A DNA stretch of 64,000 nt from Lysobacter antibioticus HS124 (GCF_000336385.2 NZ_HG424519.1:1-64000); one strand, 5' to 3'. Numbered from the stretch's first letter, positions 36,766-49,119 are shown. Numbers and translations are program-made. Notes: a model not told the origin generated them from the letters alone.

Positions 36766-39739
36766 GCGAGGACGAGGCGCCGGCCGTGCACGCGGCCGGC
36801 GCAGCGACGTCGCCCGCCGGCGTCGGCATGGCGGCGACGGCGCCGGTCGCCAGCCGCTCGGCCGGGCGTCCGAACAGGAAACCCTGGCCGTAAACGCAGC
36901 CCAGTTCGCGCAAGGCCGCGCGCTGAGCTTCGGTTTCCACGCCCTCGCCGATGGTGTGGATGGCCAGGGTGCCGGCCAGCGCCTGGATCGCGCGCACCAC
37001 CGCCACGCTTTCCGGACGCGATTCGCCGACCAGGCCGGCGACGAAACTCTGATCGATCTTCAGGCACTCGATCGGGAACCGGTGCAGATACGACAGCGCC
37101 GAGAAGCCGGTGCCGAAATCGTCCAATTGCGCCAGCACGCCGTGATTGCGCAGGGTCCGCAGCATGCGCAGCGCGCGCGGGACGTCGTCGAGCAGCGCGA
37201 CCTCGGTGATCTCGATGCGCAGGCGCTGCGGATCGGCGCCGGCGTCGTCGAGCAGGCGCAGCAGGCGGTCGGCGAAATCGCCCGAGCGGAAATGCCGCGG
37301 CGAGACGTTGACCGAAATGTAGCCCTCGCCGCCGCGCGCCAGCTCGGCCACGGCGCGGCCGTACAGGATCCAGTCGACCTCTTCGATCAGGCCGCTGTCC
37401 TCGCCCACCCCGATGAATTCGCGCGGCAGCAGCAGGCCGCGTTTTTCGTGGCGCCAGCGCAACAAGGCCTCGTGGCCGATCAGGGCGCGGTCGTCCAGGC
37501 GCACGATCGGCTGGTAGTAGGCGACGAAGGCGTCGCCGTTGATGGCTCGGCGCAGGTCGGCTTCCAGGTCGAGGATGCGCATCGCCTGGTCGCGCATTTC
37601 TTCGTCGAACACCGCGCAACGGCCGCGGCCCAGGCCCTTGGCCCGGTACATCGCGGCGTCGGCGTCGCGCAGCAGCTCGATGCCGTCGCGATACCGCGGA
37701 TGCCACAGCGCGATGCCGATGCTGGCGGAAGGAAACACCTCGCGCCCGGCGATCCAGCACGGCTCGCCGAGTGCGCGCAGAACCCGGTGCGCCATGTCCT
37801 CGACCGCGCCGAGGCCGTCGATGTTCTCGATCAGGATCGCGAACTCGTCGCCGCCCAGCCGCGCCACCATGTCCTCGCCGCGCACCGCGGCGACGATCCG
37901 GCGGCTGCTTTCCACCAGCAGTTCGTCGCCGGCCGAATGGCCGACGCTGTCGTTGACCAGCTTGAACCGGTCCAGGTCGAGGAACAGCACCGCGAACGAG
38001 CGCCGGTCGCGACGGGCCTGGGCGATGGCCTGCCCCAGGCGTTCCAGCAACCGGCCGCGGTTCGGCAGCCCGGTCAGGGTGTCGTGCAAGGCTTGGTGGG
38101 TGAGCTTTTGCTCGGCGCGCACGCGTTCGCCGATCTGTGCGACCAGTTCGGCATTGCTGTGCGCCAGCTCGCGCGTGCGCGAGGCCACGCGCTGCTCCAG
38201 TTCGCCGTGCGCGGTGACCAGCCGGTCCTGGGCCTGCTTGCGGGCCAGGCCGATGCTGATGTGATGGGCGACGAAGGTCAGCAGCTCCTGGTCGCGAGCG
38301 TTGAAGGCGATCGCGCGCGAGTAGCTCTGGATCGCGATCACTCCGACCACCGCCTCGTCGCGGAACAGCGGCACGCCCAGCCAGCAATGCGCGGCGGAGC
38401 CGTGGCTGCGCACCTCGCCGCGGGCGTGCAGCTCGGCGATGCGGTTGCGGTCGGCCAACAACGGCCGTCCCTGGCGGATCACGTACTCGGTCAGGCCGTC
38501 GGCGAGCCGGCGCGATTCGCGGATCATGTCGCGCTCGTCGATCGAGTACGGGAACTGCAGGCGCTCGCCGTCGTCGGACAGCAGCGCGATGTAGAAATTG
38601 CGCGCGTACAGCAGCTCGCTGACCACGTCGTGGACCTGGGAATAGAACCGGCTCAGCGTGTCGGAGGTGATGGTCAGCTCGGCGATGCGGAACAGCGCTC
38701 GCTGCAGGCGCTCGGAACGCTGGCGCTCGATGATCTCGGCCTGCAGGTCGCGGTTGCTCAGCTGCAGGGCGTAGGTGCGTTCGGCGACGCGGCGTTCGAG
38801 CTCTTCGCGGGCGTGGACGCGGTCGAGGGCGGTCAGGATGTGCTGGGCGACGAAGGACAGCAAGGCGCGGTCCTCTTCGCCGTAGCTGCCGGGCGTGTCG
38901 TAGTTCTGCACCACGATCGCGCCGCATACCCGCTCGCCGCGGCGCATCGGCACGCCGAGCCAGTCGGCGCTGTCGGGGCCGTGGAAATCGTCCGGCGGCA
39001 CGTTCAGCAGCTCGCGCAGGCTGGTCGAACTGCCCTGCAGCGCCTCGCCGTGGCGCAGCAAGGCCAGGGTCAGGCTGTTGGGCATGTCGGCGGCGCGGAT
39101 CACCTGCTCGGGGTCGGCGACGAAGGGGTCGGCGCGGTCGGCGAAGTACAGAAAGCGCATCGTGTCGGCGACGTCGTCGTAGAGCACGATGTAGAAATTC
39201 TCGGCATAGGTCAGGCCGCAGACCACGCCGTGGATGCGGCTGAGCAGATCGCTCATCTCCAGGCCCGAGCCGGCCAGGTCGGCGATCCCGTACAGCGCCT
39301 GCTGCAGGCGCTCGGATTTCTCCAGCGCCTCGGCGCGGGCATGGGCGCGCACCGCGGCCAGGTCGGCGGCGACGATGCGCCGCGCCATCGCCAGCCAAGC
39401 GGCGCGCAGCGGCGTCGGCATGGACTGCGGCAGGGCCGCGACCAGCGCCGCGCGGCTGCCGTCCTCCAGCCACCAGGCGGCTTCGATGCGGTCCGGGCGG
39501 GTATCGCCGGACGCGCCCACCGCCGGCGGATCGCGTTCCAGCCAGGCGGCGGCGTCGGCGCGCAGCGGTGCCGGCGCGCCCGGCGTGGACGAATCGGAAA
39601 CGCGGCCTTGCGCGTCGCGCCAGCACACCACGACCTGCGAACCGGCCGGCAAGGCTTCCTGCAGCGCGCAGGCCAGCGCGTCGCCTGCAGTCGAGCGCCC
39701 GCTTACCGCCGCCACTGGAAGTACGTCACTGCTGTGCAC
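36755..39739 (-). CDS. GAF-GAF-GGDEF-EAL c-di-GMP enzyme
   Basis: The 994-residue cytoplasmic protein has an N-terminal undefined region, a first GAF domain (about 145-320), a second GAF domain (about 345-525), a short coiled coil, a GGDEF domain (about 555-720) and an EAL domain (about 730-975). The GGDEF site is canonical (ARLGGDEFAIL), with DTLTGLPNRGRL and LDLDRFKLVND. The EAL domain keeps GHEALLRW, ISVNVSPRHF, IEITEVALLD, LDDFGTGFSAL and KIDQSFV, so both cyclase and phosphodiesterase activities are possible. It starts with GTG. The two GAF domains share the same phrase (AENFYIVLYDD, ARNFYIALLSD), indicating internal duplication. No membrane segment. Confidence 0.93.
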   Translation of the reverse strand: MHSSDVLPVAAVSGRSTAGDALACALQEALPAGSQVVVCWRDAQGRVSDSSTPGAPAPLRADAAAWLERDPPAVGASGDTRPDRIEAAWWLEDGSRAALVAALPQSMPTPLRAAWLAMARRIVAADLAAVRAHARAEALEKSERLQQALYGIADLAGSGLEMSDLLSRIHGVVCGLTYAENFYIVLYDDVADTMRFLYFADRADPFVADPEQVIRAADMPNSLTLALLRHGEALQGSSTSLRELLNVPPDDFHGPDSADWLGVPMRRGERVCGAIVVQNYDTPGSYGEEDRALLSFVAQHILTALDRVHAREELERRVAERTYALQLSNRDLQAEIIERQRSERLQRALFRIAELTITSDTLSRFYSQVHDVVSELLYARNFYIALLSDDGERLQFPYSIDERDMIRESRRLADGLTEYVIRQGRPLLADRNRIAELHARGEVRSHGSAAHCWLGVPLFRDEAVVGVIAIQSYSRAIAFNARDQELLTFVAHHISIGLARKQAQDRLVTAHGELEQRVASRTRELAHSNAELVAQIGERVRAEQKLTHQALHDTLTGLPNRGRLLERLGQAIAQARRDRRSFAVLFLDLDRFKLVNDSVGHSAGDELLVESSRRIVAAVRGEDMVARLGGDEFAILIENIDGLGAVEDMAHRVLRALGEPCWIAGREVFPSASIGIALWHPRYRDGIELLRDADAAMYRAKGLGRGRCAVFDEEMRDQAMRILDLEADLRRAINGDAFVAYYQPIVRLDDRALIGHEALLRWRHEKRGLLLPREFIGVGEDSGLIEEVDWILYGRAVAELARGGEGYISVNVSPRHFRSGDFADRLLRLLDDAGADPQRLRIEITEVALLDDVPRALRMLRTLRNHGVLAQLDDFGTGFSALSYLHRFPIECLKIDQSFVAGLVGESRPESVAVVRAIQALAGTLAIHTIGEGVETEAQRAALRELGCVYGQGFLFGRPAERLATGAVAAMPTPAGDVAAPAACTAGASSSLTG

Positions 39740-39926
39740 CGGATCGCCGCCTTCTGCGCAGGGCGCAGGATAACGCGAGCTTTACGGGAGCGGCATAGGC
39801 CAACCCCATGCCGGGCCCCGGGCCGTTGACCCGATCATGCCGATGGCCCAGCACCTACCGCTATACGAGGCTCCGGCGACGCGCAAGCGCTTCCCGTCGG
39901 CGTCGCCAAGCCGTACCCTGCCGCGG

Positions 39927-40481
39927 ATGAATTCCGGTGCGGATGCCAGCGACGACGTGCTCATGCTCGCCTGGACCGGCGGCGATGCCGCCGCGTTCGA
40001 GGTGCTGTACGCGCGTCATCGCGGCCCCTTGTACCGCTTCCTGCTGCGGCAAATCCGTGATTCGGCGCTCGCCGACGAGTTTTTCCAGGACGTCTGGCAG
40101 CGGGTGATCGCGGCGCGGCACGGCTGGAAACCGGAAGCGGCGTTCAGCACCTGGCTGTTCCGGATCGCCCATAACCGCCTCAACGATCACTGGCGCGGGC
40201 TCAAGCACCGCCCGGCGGCGCCGGAGGACGGCGACGAGCGCGCCGCGCGCGTGCCCGACCCGACTACGCCCGAGCGCGAGCTGTCGGAGTTCGAACAGCG
40301 CCGGCGGCTGCAGCGCGCCATCGAAGAATTGCCGCAGGAACAGCGCGAAGTCGTGCTGCTGCGGCTGGAACAGGAACTCAGTCTGGAGGACATCGGCGCC
40401 ATCACCGGAGCCGGCCGCGAGACCGTGAAGTCCCGGCTGCGCTACGCGATGGACAAGTTGCGCGCGAGGTTGACCGAATGA
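39927..40481 (+). CDS. ECF-type RNA polymerase sigma factor
   Basis: The 184-residue protein has region 2 (FEVLYARHRGPLYRFLLRQI, DEFFQDVWQRVIAAR, STWLFRIAHNRLNDHWR) and region 4 (LPQEQREVVLLRLEQELSLEDIGAITG, then ETVKSRLRYAMDKLR), separated by an acidic linker. It is of the RpoE-like group common in xanthomonads. The ATG at 39927 is preferred by length; earlier in-frame ATGs at 39837 and 39843 exist. The stop overlaps the ATG of the next gene as ATGA, the usual arrangement for a sigma factor and its membrane anti-sigma factor. Autoregulation is likely but no promoter motif was recognised. Confidence 0.92.
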   Translation: MNSGADASDDVLMLAWTGGDAAAFEVLYARHRGPLYRFLLRQIRDSALADEFFQDVWQRVIAARHGWKPEAAFSTWLFRIAHNRLNDHWRGLKHRPAAPEDGDERAARVPDPTTPERELSEFEQRRRLQRAIEELPQEQREVVLLRLEQELSLEDIGAITGAGRETVKSRLRYAMDKLRARLTE

Positions 40482-41560
40482 ACCGCCGTCCCGACGCCCC
40501 CGATCCGTTGACGGCCGAAGAACGCGAGCTGGCCGACCGCCTGCTGCGGGTGGGCCCGCACGACGGCCCCTCGCCGGCGCTCGACGCCAGGATCCTGGCC
40601 GCCGCCCATGCCGCGGTGGCGCAGGCGCCGCGCGCGCGGCCGCGTTCGCGCTGGCCGGCGTGGATAGGCGTCGCCGCCTCGCTGAGCCTGGCGGTCGGCA
40701 TCGCCTGGCAGTTGCGCCCCACCGGCAAGAGCTTCGAAGCCGTGGGCGAGGACCCGGCCACGGTTTCGGCACCGGCCGCGACGGCCGCCGAGACCGAAGC
40801 GATCACCGCCGCAACGCCGGGCCAGGATTCGGCAGCAGCGGCGGACGCCGCCGCGGTCGCCCCGGCAGCGGTTCCTCCCCCGCTCGAAGTCGCCGACGCA
40901 GCGGGCGCCGCTGCCGCGCCGGCGCTCCCGGCGCGCACCCAAGCCGCCGCGCCCGTACCGGCCGGCGACGCCCGGCGCGAACGCAGCGCCGAAGCGCCCC
41001 AGGCCGAACCGCACCAGGCCAGGCGCGCCCCGCCGCAAGCGTTCTCGCTGCCCGAAGAGCCCGCGCCGATCGACATGCCGGCCCCGCCGCCGGCGCCACC
41101 GGCCCCGCCCGCCCCTGCTTCGGCCGCGCCAGCCGCGCCGTCCAGCGCAGTAAGTTCGCGTTCGTCGGCTCCGGCGGCGCAGAACGCGGCCGCCGGTCGC
41201 GATCAGAGCCAGGACTACCGGGCCGCCGAGGCCCGGCCGGCCCCGCTCGCCTCCGAAACCGCGGCCCGCAAGGCCACCGCGGCCGGCGCCGTGGAAGCCA
41301 AGGCCGCTCCCGCAGCCGCTCCGGCCGCCGAGGCCGCTGCCGACTCGGTCGCCCTGGACCGGATCGAAGTGACCGGAAGCCGGATCGGCGCGGCCGCCGA
41401 CGCCGACGATGCGCGCCTGGCGCCGGCACAGTGGCTGCAACGCATCCGCGAGTACCGCGACGCCGGCCAGATCGAGCGCGCCCGCGACGGCCTGCGCCGT
41501 TTCCGCAGCGCCCACCCGCGGACGCGGATTCCGGACGACCTGCGGCCGCTGCTGAAATGA
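40478..41560 (+). CDS. Presumed transmembrane anti-sigma factor with VTGSRI motif
   Basis: The 360-residue protein has a short cytoplasmic N-terminus (about 1-58, with LTAEERELADRLLRVGP), one membrane helix (WPAWIGVAASLSLAVGIAW, 59-77), a very long Ala/Pro-rich periplasmic region, then LDRIEVTGSRIGAA (about residues 293-306) and a C-terminal helical unit (PAQWLQRIREYRDAGQIERARDGLRRF). The overlap with the sigma gene and the topology support an anti-sigma role; the ZAS zinc motif is absent. The VTGSRI segment is a TonB-receptor signature also found in the vWA lipoprotein nearby. Its periplasmic role is unknown. Confidence 0.75.
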   Translation: MNRRPDAPDPLTAEERELADRLLRVGPHDGPSPALDARILAAAHAAVAQAPRARPRSRWPAWIGVAASLSLAVGIAWQLRPTGKSFEAVGEDPATVSAPAATAAETEAITAATPGQDSAAAADAAAVAPAAVPPPLEVADAAGAAAAPALPARTQAAAPVPAGDARRERSAEAPQAEPHQARRAPPQAFSLPEEPAPIDMPAPPPAPPAPPAPASAAPAAPSSAVSSRSSAPAAQNAAAGRDQSQDYRAAEARPAPLASETAARKATAAGAVEAKAAPAAAPAAEAAADSVALDRIEVTGSRIGAAADADDARLAPAQWLQRIREYRDAGQIERARDGLRRFRSAHPRTRIPDDLRPLLK

Positions 41561-42174
41561 ACGCGCCCGCCGGCGCCTCGACCCTGGCCGAGCGCGCCAG
41601 CCTGGCCCAGGAGGTCAAGCACAGCCGTTTCCTGGCCTTGGCCGCCCCGGTCGAGACCCCGGAAGCGGCGCTGGCCTTCTTCGCCGAGGTCGGCGACCCG
41701 GCCGCGACCCACAACTGCTGGGCCTACCGCATCGGCGCCCAATACCGCTTCAACGACGACGGCGAGCCGGCCGGCACCGCCGGGCGGCCGATCCTGGCCG
41801 CGATCGACGGCCAGGGCTACGACCGGATCGCGGTGGTGGTGACCCGCTGGTACGGCGGCATCAAGCTCGGCGCCGGCGGCCTGGTCCGCGCCTACGGCGG
41901 CTGCGCCGCCGAATGCCTGCGCCGCGCGCCGCGCCGCGAACTGGTCCGCTACGACGAACTCGAGCTCAGCTTCGGCTTCGAGGACACCGGCGCGGTCCAT
42001 GCCGCGTTCGCCGCCCACGGCGCGGAAAAGACCGAAGAACGCTACAGCGCCGATGGCGTGCGGGTGCGGATCCGCCTGCCGGCGTCGCAATTGCCCGCCT
42101 TGAAAGCGCAGCTGCGCGACGCCACACGTAATCGGGTACGCCTCGACGAGCCCGGCGCGAGCCCCCTTGGATGA
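41557..42174 (+). CDS. yigZ: IMPACT/YigZ family protein
   Basis: The 205-residue protein has the UPF0029 N-terminal domain with the signatures VKHSRFLALAAPVETPE, THNCWAYRIG, FNDDGEPAGTAGRPIL and VVVTRWYGGIKLGAGGLVRAYGG. The C-terminal part (about 130-200) is the smaller DUF1949-like ferredoxin fold. Family members bind nucleic acids or ribosomes; the eukaryotic relative IMPACT regulates translation, but the bacterial role is unclear. The start overlaps the stop of the anti-sigma gene as ATGA, so it is co-translated with the sigma operon. Confidence 0.9.
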   Translation: MNAPAGASTLAERASLAQEVKHSRFLALAAPVETPEAALAFFAEVGDPAATHNCWAYRIGAQYRFNDDGEPAGTAGRPILAAIDGQGYDRIAVVVTRWYGGIKLGAGGLVRAYGGCAAECLRRAPRRELVRYDELELSFGFEDTGAVHAAFAAHGAEKTEERYSADGVRVRIRLPASQLPALKAQLRDATRNRVRLDEPGASPLG

Positions 42175-42184
42175 CCTTCACCCG

Positions 42185-43987
<1,803 letters not shown>

Positions 43988-44123
43988 AATGCGGAGCCTT
44001 GTGCAAGGCACCAGCGTCGCCGTCCCTGCCGACGCCGAACCCGCGGCCTGTCCGCGACGCCATCCGGCCCAGGACCGCACGAGGCTTCGCCGTCGCCGCG
44101 CACGACGCAGAGGCCTGTAGCCG

Positions 44124-44453
44124 ATGGCGGAGCTTTTTTGGATCTCGGCCGGGGTGTTCCTGTGCGTGGCCATCGTGCCGGTCGTGTACAGCGCGCGCGC
44201 GGCCGGTGCGCAGCGCGGCAGTGTATGGATCGCTGCGCTGGCGTTGGCCTTGCAGCAGGCCCTGGTCGAGGCAGCCGGCGCCTGCATCGCCCCCGATTGG
44301 CTGGGGCTGGCCATCGGCTTTGTCGGCACGTGCCTGCTCTACCGGTGGCTGTTCGGCATCACCTTCGGCAAAAGCCTGATCGTTGGCATGCTCGGCAGCG
44401 CGATTCTCTGGGTCGTCATACTGCTGTTTGCGATCACCGCCGGCCTCGGCTGA
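44124..44453 (+). CDS. Small membrane protein, 109 aa
   Basis: Unrecognised. Three to four hydrophobic segments are visible: FWISAGVFLCVAIVPVVY, VWIAALALALQQALVEAAG, LGLAIGFVGTCLLYRWLFG and LIVGMLGSAILWVVILLFAI. There is no signal for export and no conserved charged motif beyond YRWLFGITFGKS. The gene lies 136 bases after the ABC exporter and may be transcribed with it. Codon use is like that of the chromosome. A GC-rich hairpin follows. Confidence 0.6.
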   Translation: MAELFWISAGVFLCVAIVPVVYSARAAGAQRGSVWIAALALALQQALVEAAGACIAPDWLGLAIGFVGTCLLYRWLFGITFGKSLIVGMLGSAILWVVILLFAITAGLG

Positions 44454-44462
44454 CCGAAGCGA

Positions 44463-44488
44463 GAGCGCCCCACCGCGGCGGGGCGCTC
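44463..44488. terminator. Hairpin between convergent genes
   Basis: GAGCGCCCC and GGGGCGCTC form a 9-bp stem around an 8-base loop, between the small membrane gene and the convergent alpha-lytic protease gene. No T-run is present on either strand. It may serve both transcripts. Confidence 0.45.
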
Positions 44489-44502
44489 CTGCCGCGACGC
44501 CG

Positions 44503-46263
<1,761 letters not shown>

Positions 46264-46440
46264 TCACTGCGTGCGATAGCGCTCGCCGATCCACCAGGCC
46301 GCGAACGCGCACAGCGCAAGCAGACCCGCGCCGCGGCTCAGCAACATGAAGGCCAGGGAAAAATCCGAACCGTGCGCCGGCGGCGGCACCGCGGCCAGGG
46401 CGATCAAGGCCAGGGCCTGGGTTTTACGAGGACCACGCAT
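46264..46440 (-). CDS. Small membrane or exported protein, 58 aa
   Basis: The ATG at 46440 follows GGAGG at five to six bases. The product has a first hydrophobic segment (QALALIALAAVPPPAHG) that could be a cleavable signal and a second one (LLSRGAGLLALCAFAAWWIG) near the C-terminus, followed by ERYRTQ. Unrecognised. It is transcribed toward the alpha-lytic protease gene, but more than 560 bases separate them, so co-transcription is doubtful. Confidence 0.5.
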   Translation of the reverse strand: MRGPRKTQALALIALAAVPPPAHGSDFSLAFMLLSRGAGLLALCAFAAWWIGERYRTQ

Positions 46441-46566
46441 GGCGACCTCCTGCGGCGGCGCCCACGGCCGCCTCACCCAAACTTACACCCATCCGGCGCA
46501 CGATACGGTCAATCTCCGCGCTCGGGACGACGACCGGTCGTCCGCGCCATTCAGATGCCGTCCGCG

Positions 46567-46794
46567 ATGACCCGCTACCGCAATCTTTCCGGCGACTCCG
46601 GCGTACGCGGCTACCGGATCGAGCCGCAGGCGATCGCGGTCGAGTTCGCCGACGGCTCGCAGTACCTGTACACGGCGGCCAGCGCCGGCGCCGAGGTCAT
46701 CGAACGGATGCAGGCGCTGGCATCGGCCGGACGCGGCCTGGCCACCTACATCAACCGACATGCGCACGATGCGTATGCGCGCAAATGGACGTGA
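46567..46794 (+). CDS. KTSC-domain small protein, 75 aa
   Basis: The sequence SGDSGVRGYRIEPQAIAVEFADGSQYLYT followed by a helix (GAEVIERMQALASAGRGL) and ATYINRHAHDAYARKW fits the KTSC domain, a small fold named for its Lys-Thr-Ser-Cys tetrad in relatives and often found with RNA-metabolism proteins. The family tetrad is not obvious here. An ATG at 46555 would add four residues; neither start has a good ribosome binding site. It stands alone between two genes of opposite strand. Confidence 0.65.
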   Translation: MTRYRNLSGDSGVRGYRIEPQAIAVEFADGSQYLYTAASAGAEVIERMQALASAGRGLATYINRHAHDAYARKWT

Positions 46795-46863
46795 ACGAAC
46801 CGGATCGAGCGCGCCGAATCGAGCGCGTCGCGGCGAACCGGTGTGCGGCATTCGAGGTGAAGC

Positions 46864-47226
46864 TCAATCCCAGGCGTTGGCGACGAGCGCCGCCGCGCAA
46901 GCGACCAAGGCCGCCTCGCAGACCGCACCGACCAGCAACAGCTCGATGGCGCGGCGCAACGACAGCGGGCGACGCCATTCGCGATGATCCAACCACCCCA
47001 GCAGCAAGGCCAGCGCCGACAGGCCGATGCTGAGCAGCGCCGACAGCGCGATCGCGGCGAACATGCCCATGCCGCAGACGCCGCCGGGATGTTGTTCCGC
47101 CCAGACCCGGAGCTGATGGCTCTGATAGGCGAACAGCGCCGCCGGCAGCGCCACCGACGCGGCGCCGAGCCCCCACGAGGCGGTGCGCAAGCCGCTGCGT
47201 CGCGCCCGTTCCGGCGTCGCGCTCAT
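46864..47226 (-). CDS. Membrane protein coupled to the AidB-like gene, 120 aa
   Basis: Unrecognised. Three hydrophobic segments are seen: GLGAASVALPAALFAYQ, GMFAAIALSALLSIGLSALALLLGW (in pieces) and LLLVGAVCEAALVACAAALVA. The short loop between the first two contains a Cys (HPGGVCGMG). The ATG overlaps the stop of the acyl-CoA dehydrogenase-like gene as ATGA, so its translation is coupled to that enzyme. Function unknown; the coupling is the only hint. Confidence 0.6.
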   Translation of the reverse strand: MSATPERARRSGLRTASWGLGAASVALPAALFAYQSHQLRVWAEQHPGGVCGMGMFAAIALSALLSIGLSALALLLGWLDHREWRRPLSLRRAIELLLVGAVCEAALVACAAALVANAWD

Positions 47227-48863
47227 TCGCCGCCCGCGCGCAGCAAAGCCCGTTCGAAACTCTCGTCGCTGTGCAGGCTGCCGTAGATCTGGCCGCGGCC
47301 GCCGCCGAGCCGGCTGGCGCAGAACGCGCCGGCCAAGGGGCTGCCGCTGCGCAATAGATAGGCCGCCTGCAGGCTCAGCGCCAGGCGTTCGGTCCACAAT
47401 CGCGCCTGCGCTTCGCAGATCGCCGTGCGCCCGCTCAAGGCCTCGCGCAGCGGCGTCGAATACGCATCGAAATCCGCATCGCGTCCGGCCGCGGCGTCCA
47501 GCTCGGCCAGCAGCGCCTGTGCGGTCTGCGGCTCGCGGCCCAGCGCGCGCAGCACATCCAGGCATTGGATGTTGCCGCTGCCCTCCCAGATCGAGTTCAA
47601 CGGCGCCTGCCGGTACAGGCGCGGCAGCAGCGATTCTTCAACATAGCCGGCGCCGCCGAGGCATTCCTGGGCTTCGTTGACGAAGGCCGGCGCGCGCTTG
47701 CAGATCCAGTACTTGCCGATGGCGGTGGCGATGCGCGCGAATGCGGCCTGGACCGGGTCGTCGCCGGCGCGGTCGACCGCGCCGGCGACGCGGATCGCGA
47801 AGCGGGTCGCCGCCTCCGATTCGATCGTCAGGTCGGCGAGCACGTTGCGCATCAGCGCGTGCTCGATCAAACGCTTGCCGAAGCTGCGCCGATGCCGCGC
47901 GTGGTGCAGCGCCTGCGCCAGCGCCATGCGCATCTGTGCGGCCGAGCCGAGCATGCAGTCCAGCCGGGTCAGCATCACCATCTCGATGATGGTCGCCACG
48001 CCGCGCCCTTCTTCGCCGATGCGCTGCGCCCAGGCGCCTTGGAACTCGACTTCCGACGACGCATTGGACCAGTCGCCGAGCTTGTCCTTGAGCCGCATCA
48101 ACCGCAGCGCGTTCTTGCCTCCGTGCGGATGCCAACGCGGCATCAGGAAACAGCTCAGGCCGGCCGGCGCCTGCGCCAGGACCAGGAACGCGTCCGACAT
48201 CGGCGCTGAGAAGAACCACTTGTGCCCGACCAACTCGTACTCGTCGCCCGCCAGCGGCCGCGCCACGGTCTGGTTGGCGCGCACGTCCGAGCCGCCCTGC
48301 TTCTCGGTCATGCCCATGCCCAGGGTCAGGCCCGGCTTGTCGGCGGCGGCGACGTCGCGACCGTCGTAGGCCGGCGTCGCCGCCTTGCGCGCCCATTCGG
48401 CCAAGGCCGGCGCGTGCCGCAGCACCGGCACCGCGGCATGGGTCATGGTCAACGGACAACTGGTGCCCGGCTCGACCTGGTGATGCAGATAACTCAGCGC
48501 CGCGCGCGCCACGTGCGCGCCGGGCCCGGGCCGATGCCAGGACAGCCCGGCCACGCCGTGCTCGATCGCCGCGCCGATGATGGCGTGATAACTGGGATGG
48601 AACTCGACCAGGTCGATGCGCTGGCCGCCGGCGTCGTACTGGCGCAGGCGCGGCTTGTCGCGGTGCGCGTCGAAGCTGAGCCGGTACAACTCGTCGCCGG
48701 CCAGCGCGCCGTAGCGCGCCAGGGCCTGCGCATGCGCGTCGCCGCCCTCGGCCGCGACCGCTTCGCGCAAGGCCGCGTCCTCGCGCCACAGATCGCGCGG
48801 CGCGAACGCCGGCGGCTGGTTCTCGACCCGATGGGTGGCGAACGGCGGCAATGCTTCCTTCAC
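47223..48863 (-). CDS. AidB-like acyl-CoA dehydrogenase family flavoprotein
   Basis: The 546-residue protein has the length and architecture of AidB, an alkylation-response flavoprotein with a C-terminal DNA-binding extension, within the acyl-CoA dehydrogenase superfamily. Markers are the N-terminal NQPPAFAPRDLW, CPLTMTHAAVPVLR, GMGMTEKQGGSDVRAN, GHKWFFSAPMSDAFLVLAQ, a flavin segment RRSFGKRLIEHALMRNVLADL, and CLGGAGYVEESLLPRLYRQAPLNSIWEG (in pieces). It starts with GTG at 48863, seven bases after AAAGGAG. An array of four GGGAATC heptamers lies 20 bases before the start codon. No ada or alkB gene is adjacent. Confidence 0.9.
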   Translation of the reverse strand: MKEALPPFATHRVENQPPAFAPRDLWREDAALREAVAAEGGDAHAQALARYGALAGDELYRLSFDAHRDKPRLRQYDAGGQRIDLVEFHPSYHAIIGAAIEHGVAGLSWHRPGPGAHVARAALSYLHHQVEPGTSCPLTMTHAAVPVLRHAPALAEWARKAATPAYDGRDVAAADKPGLTLGMGMTEKQGGSDVRANQTVARPLAGDEYELVGHKWFFSAPMSDAFLVLAQAPAGLSCFLMPRWHPHGGKNALRLMRLKDKLGDWSNASSEVEFQGAWAQRIGEEGRGVATIIEMVMLTRLDCMLGSAAQMRMALAQALHHARHRRSFGKRLIEHALMRNVLADLTIESEAATRFAIRVAGAVDRAGDDPVQAAFARIATAIGKYWICKRAPAFVNEAQECLGGAGYVEESLLPRLYRQAPLNSIWEGSGNIQCLDVLRALGREPQTAQALLAELDAAAGRDADFDAYSTPLREALSGRTAICEAQARLWTERLALSLQAAYLLRSGSPLAGAFCASRLGGGRGQIYGSLHSDESFERALLRAGGE

Positions 48864-48882
48864 TGCGCTACTCCTTTGGGCG

Positions 48883-48910
48883 GGGAATCGGGAATCGGGA
48901 ATCGGGAATC
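48883..48910. repeat. Four tandem GGGAATC heptamers before the aidB-like gene
   Basis: GGGAATC is repeated four times exactly at 48883-48910, flanked by partial units. The array lies just upstream of the Shine-Dalgarno sequence of the AidB-like gene. It is the direct, unpaired version of the inverted heptamer arrays found at four other spacers. Confidence 0.9.
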
Positions 48911-49035
48911 GGAGCTTAGAGGCTCGGGGGAGAGCCCAAGCTCAGTATCGCGCTGGTGCGGTAAGTCGGCGCGAAGCCGGCTGGGGCCCCCGTCGCCAAG
49001 AGGCATCCGCTTTCCCCCCCCGGGGCGCGAATCGC

Positions 49036-49067
49036 GCAAAAAGAAAGGCCCCGCTACGCGGGGCCTT
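49036..49067 (-). terminator. Intrinsic terminator of the cold-shock gene
   Basis: A 10-bp stem (49045-49054 with 49058-49067) around TAC is followed, on the minus strand, by TCTTTTTGCG. It starts 53 bases after the stop codon of the cold-shock gene. Confidence 0.85.
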
Positions 49068-49119
49068 GGAAACTGTCCGATGCGATCGGTCAGGCGCGGA
49101 CTGGCCGCGAGCGACGCGA

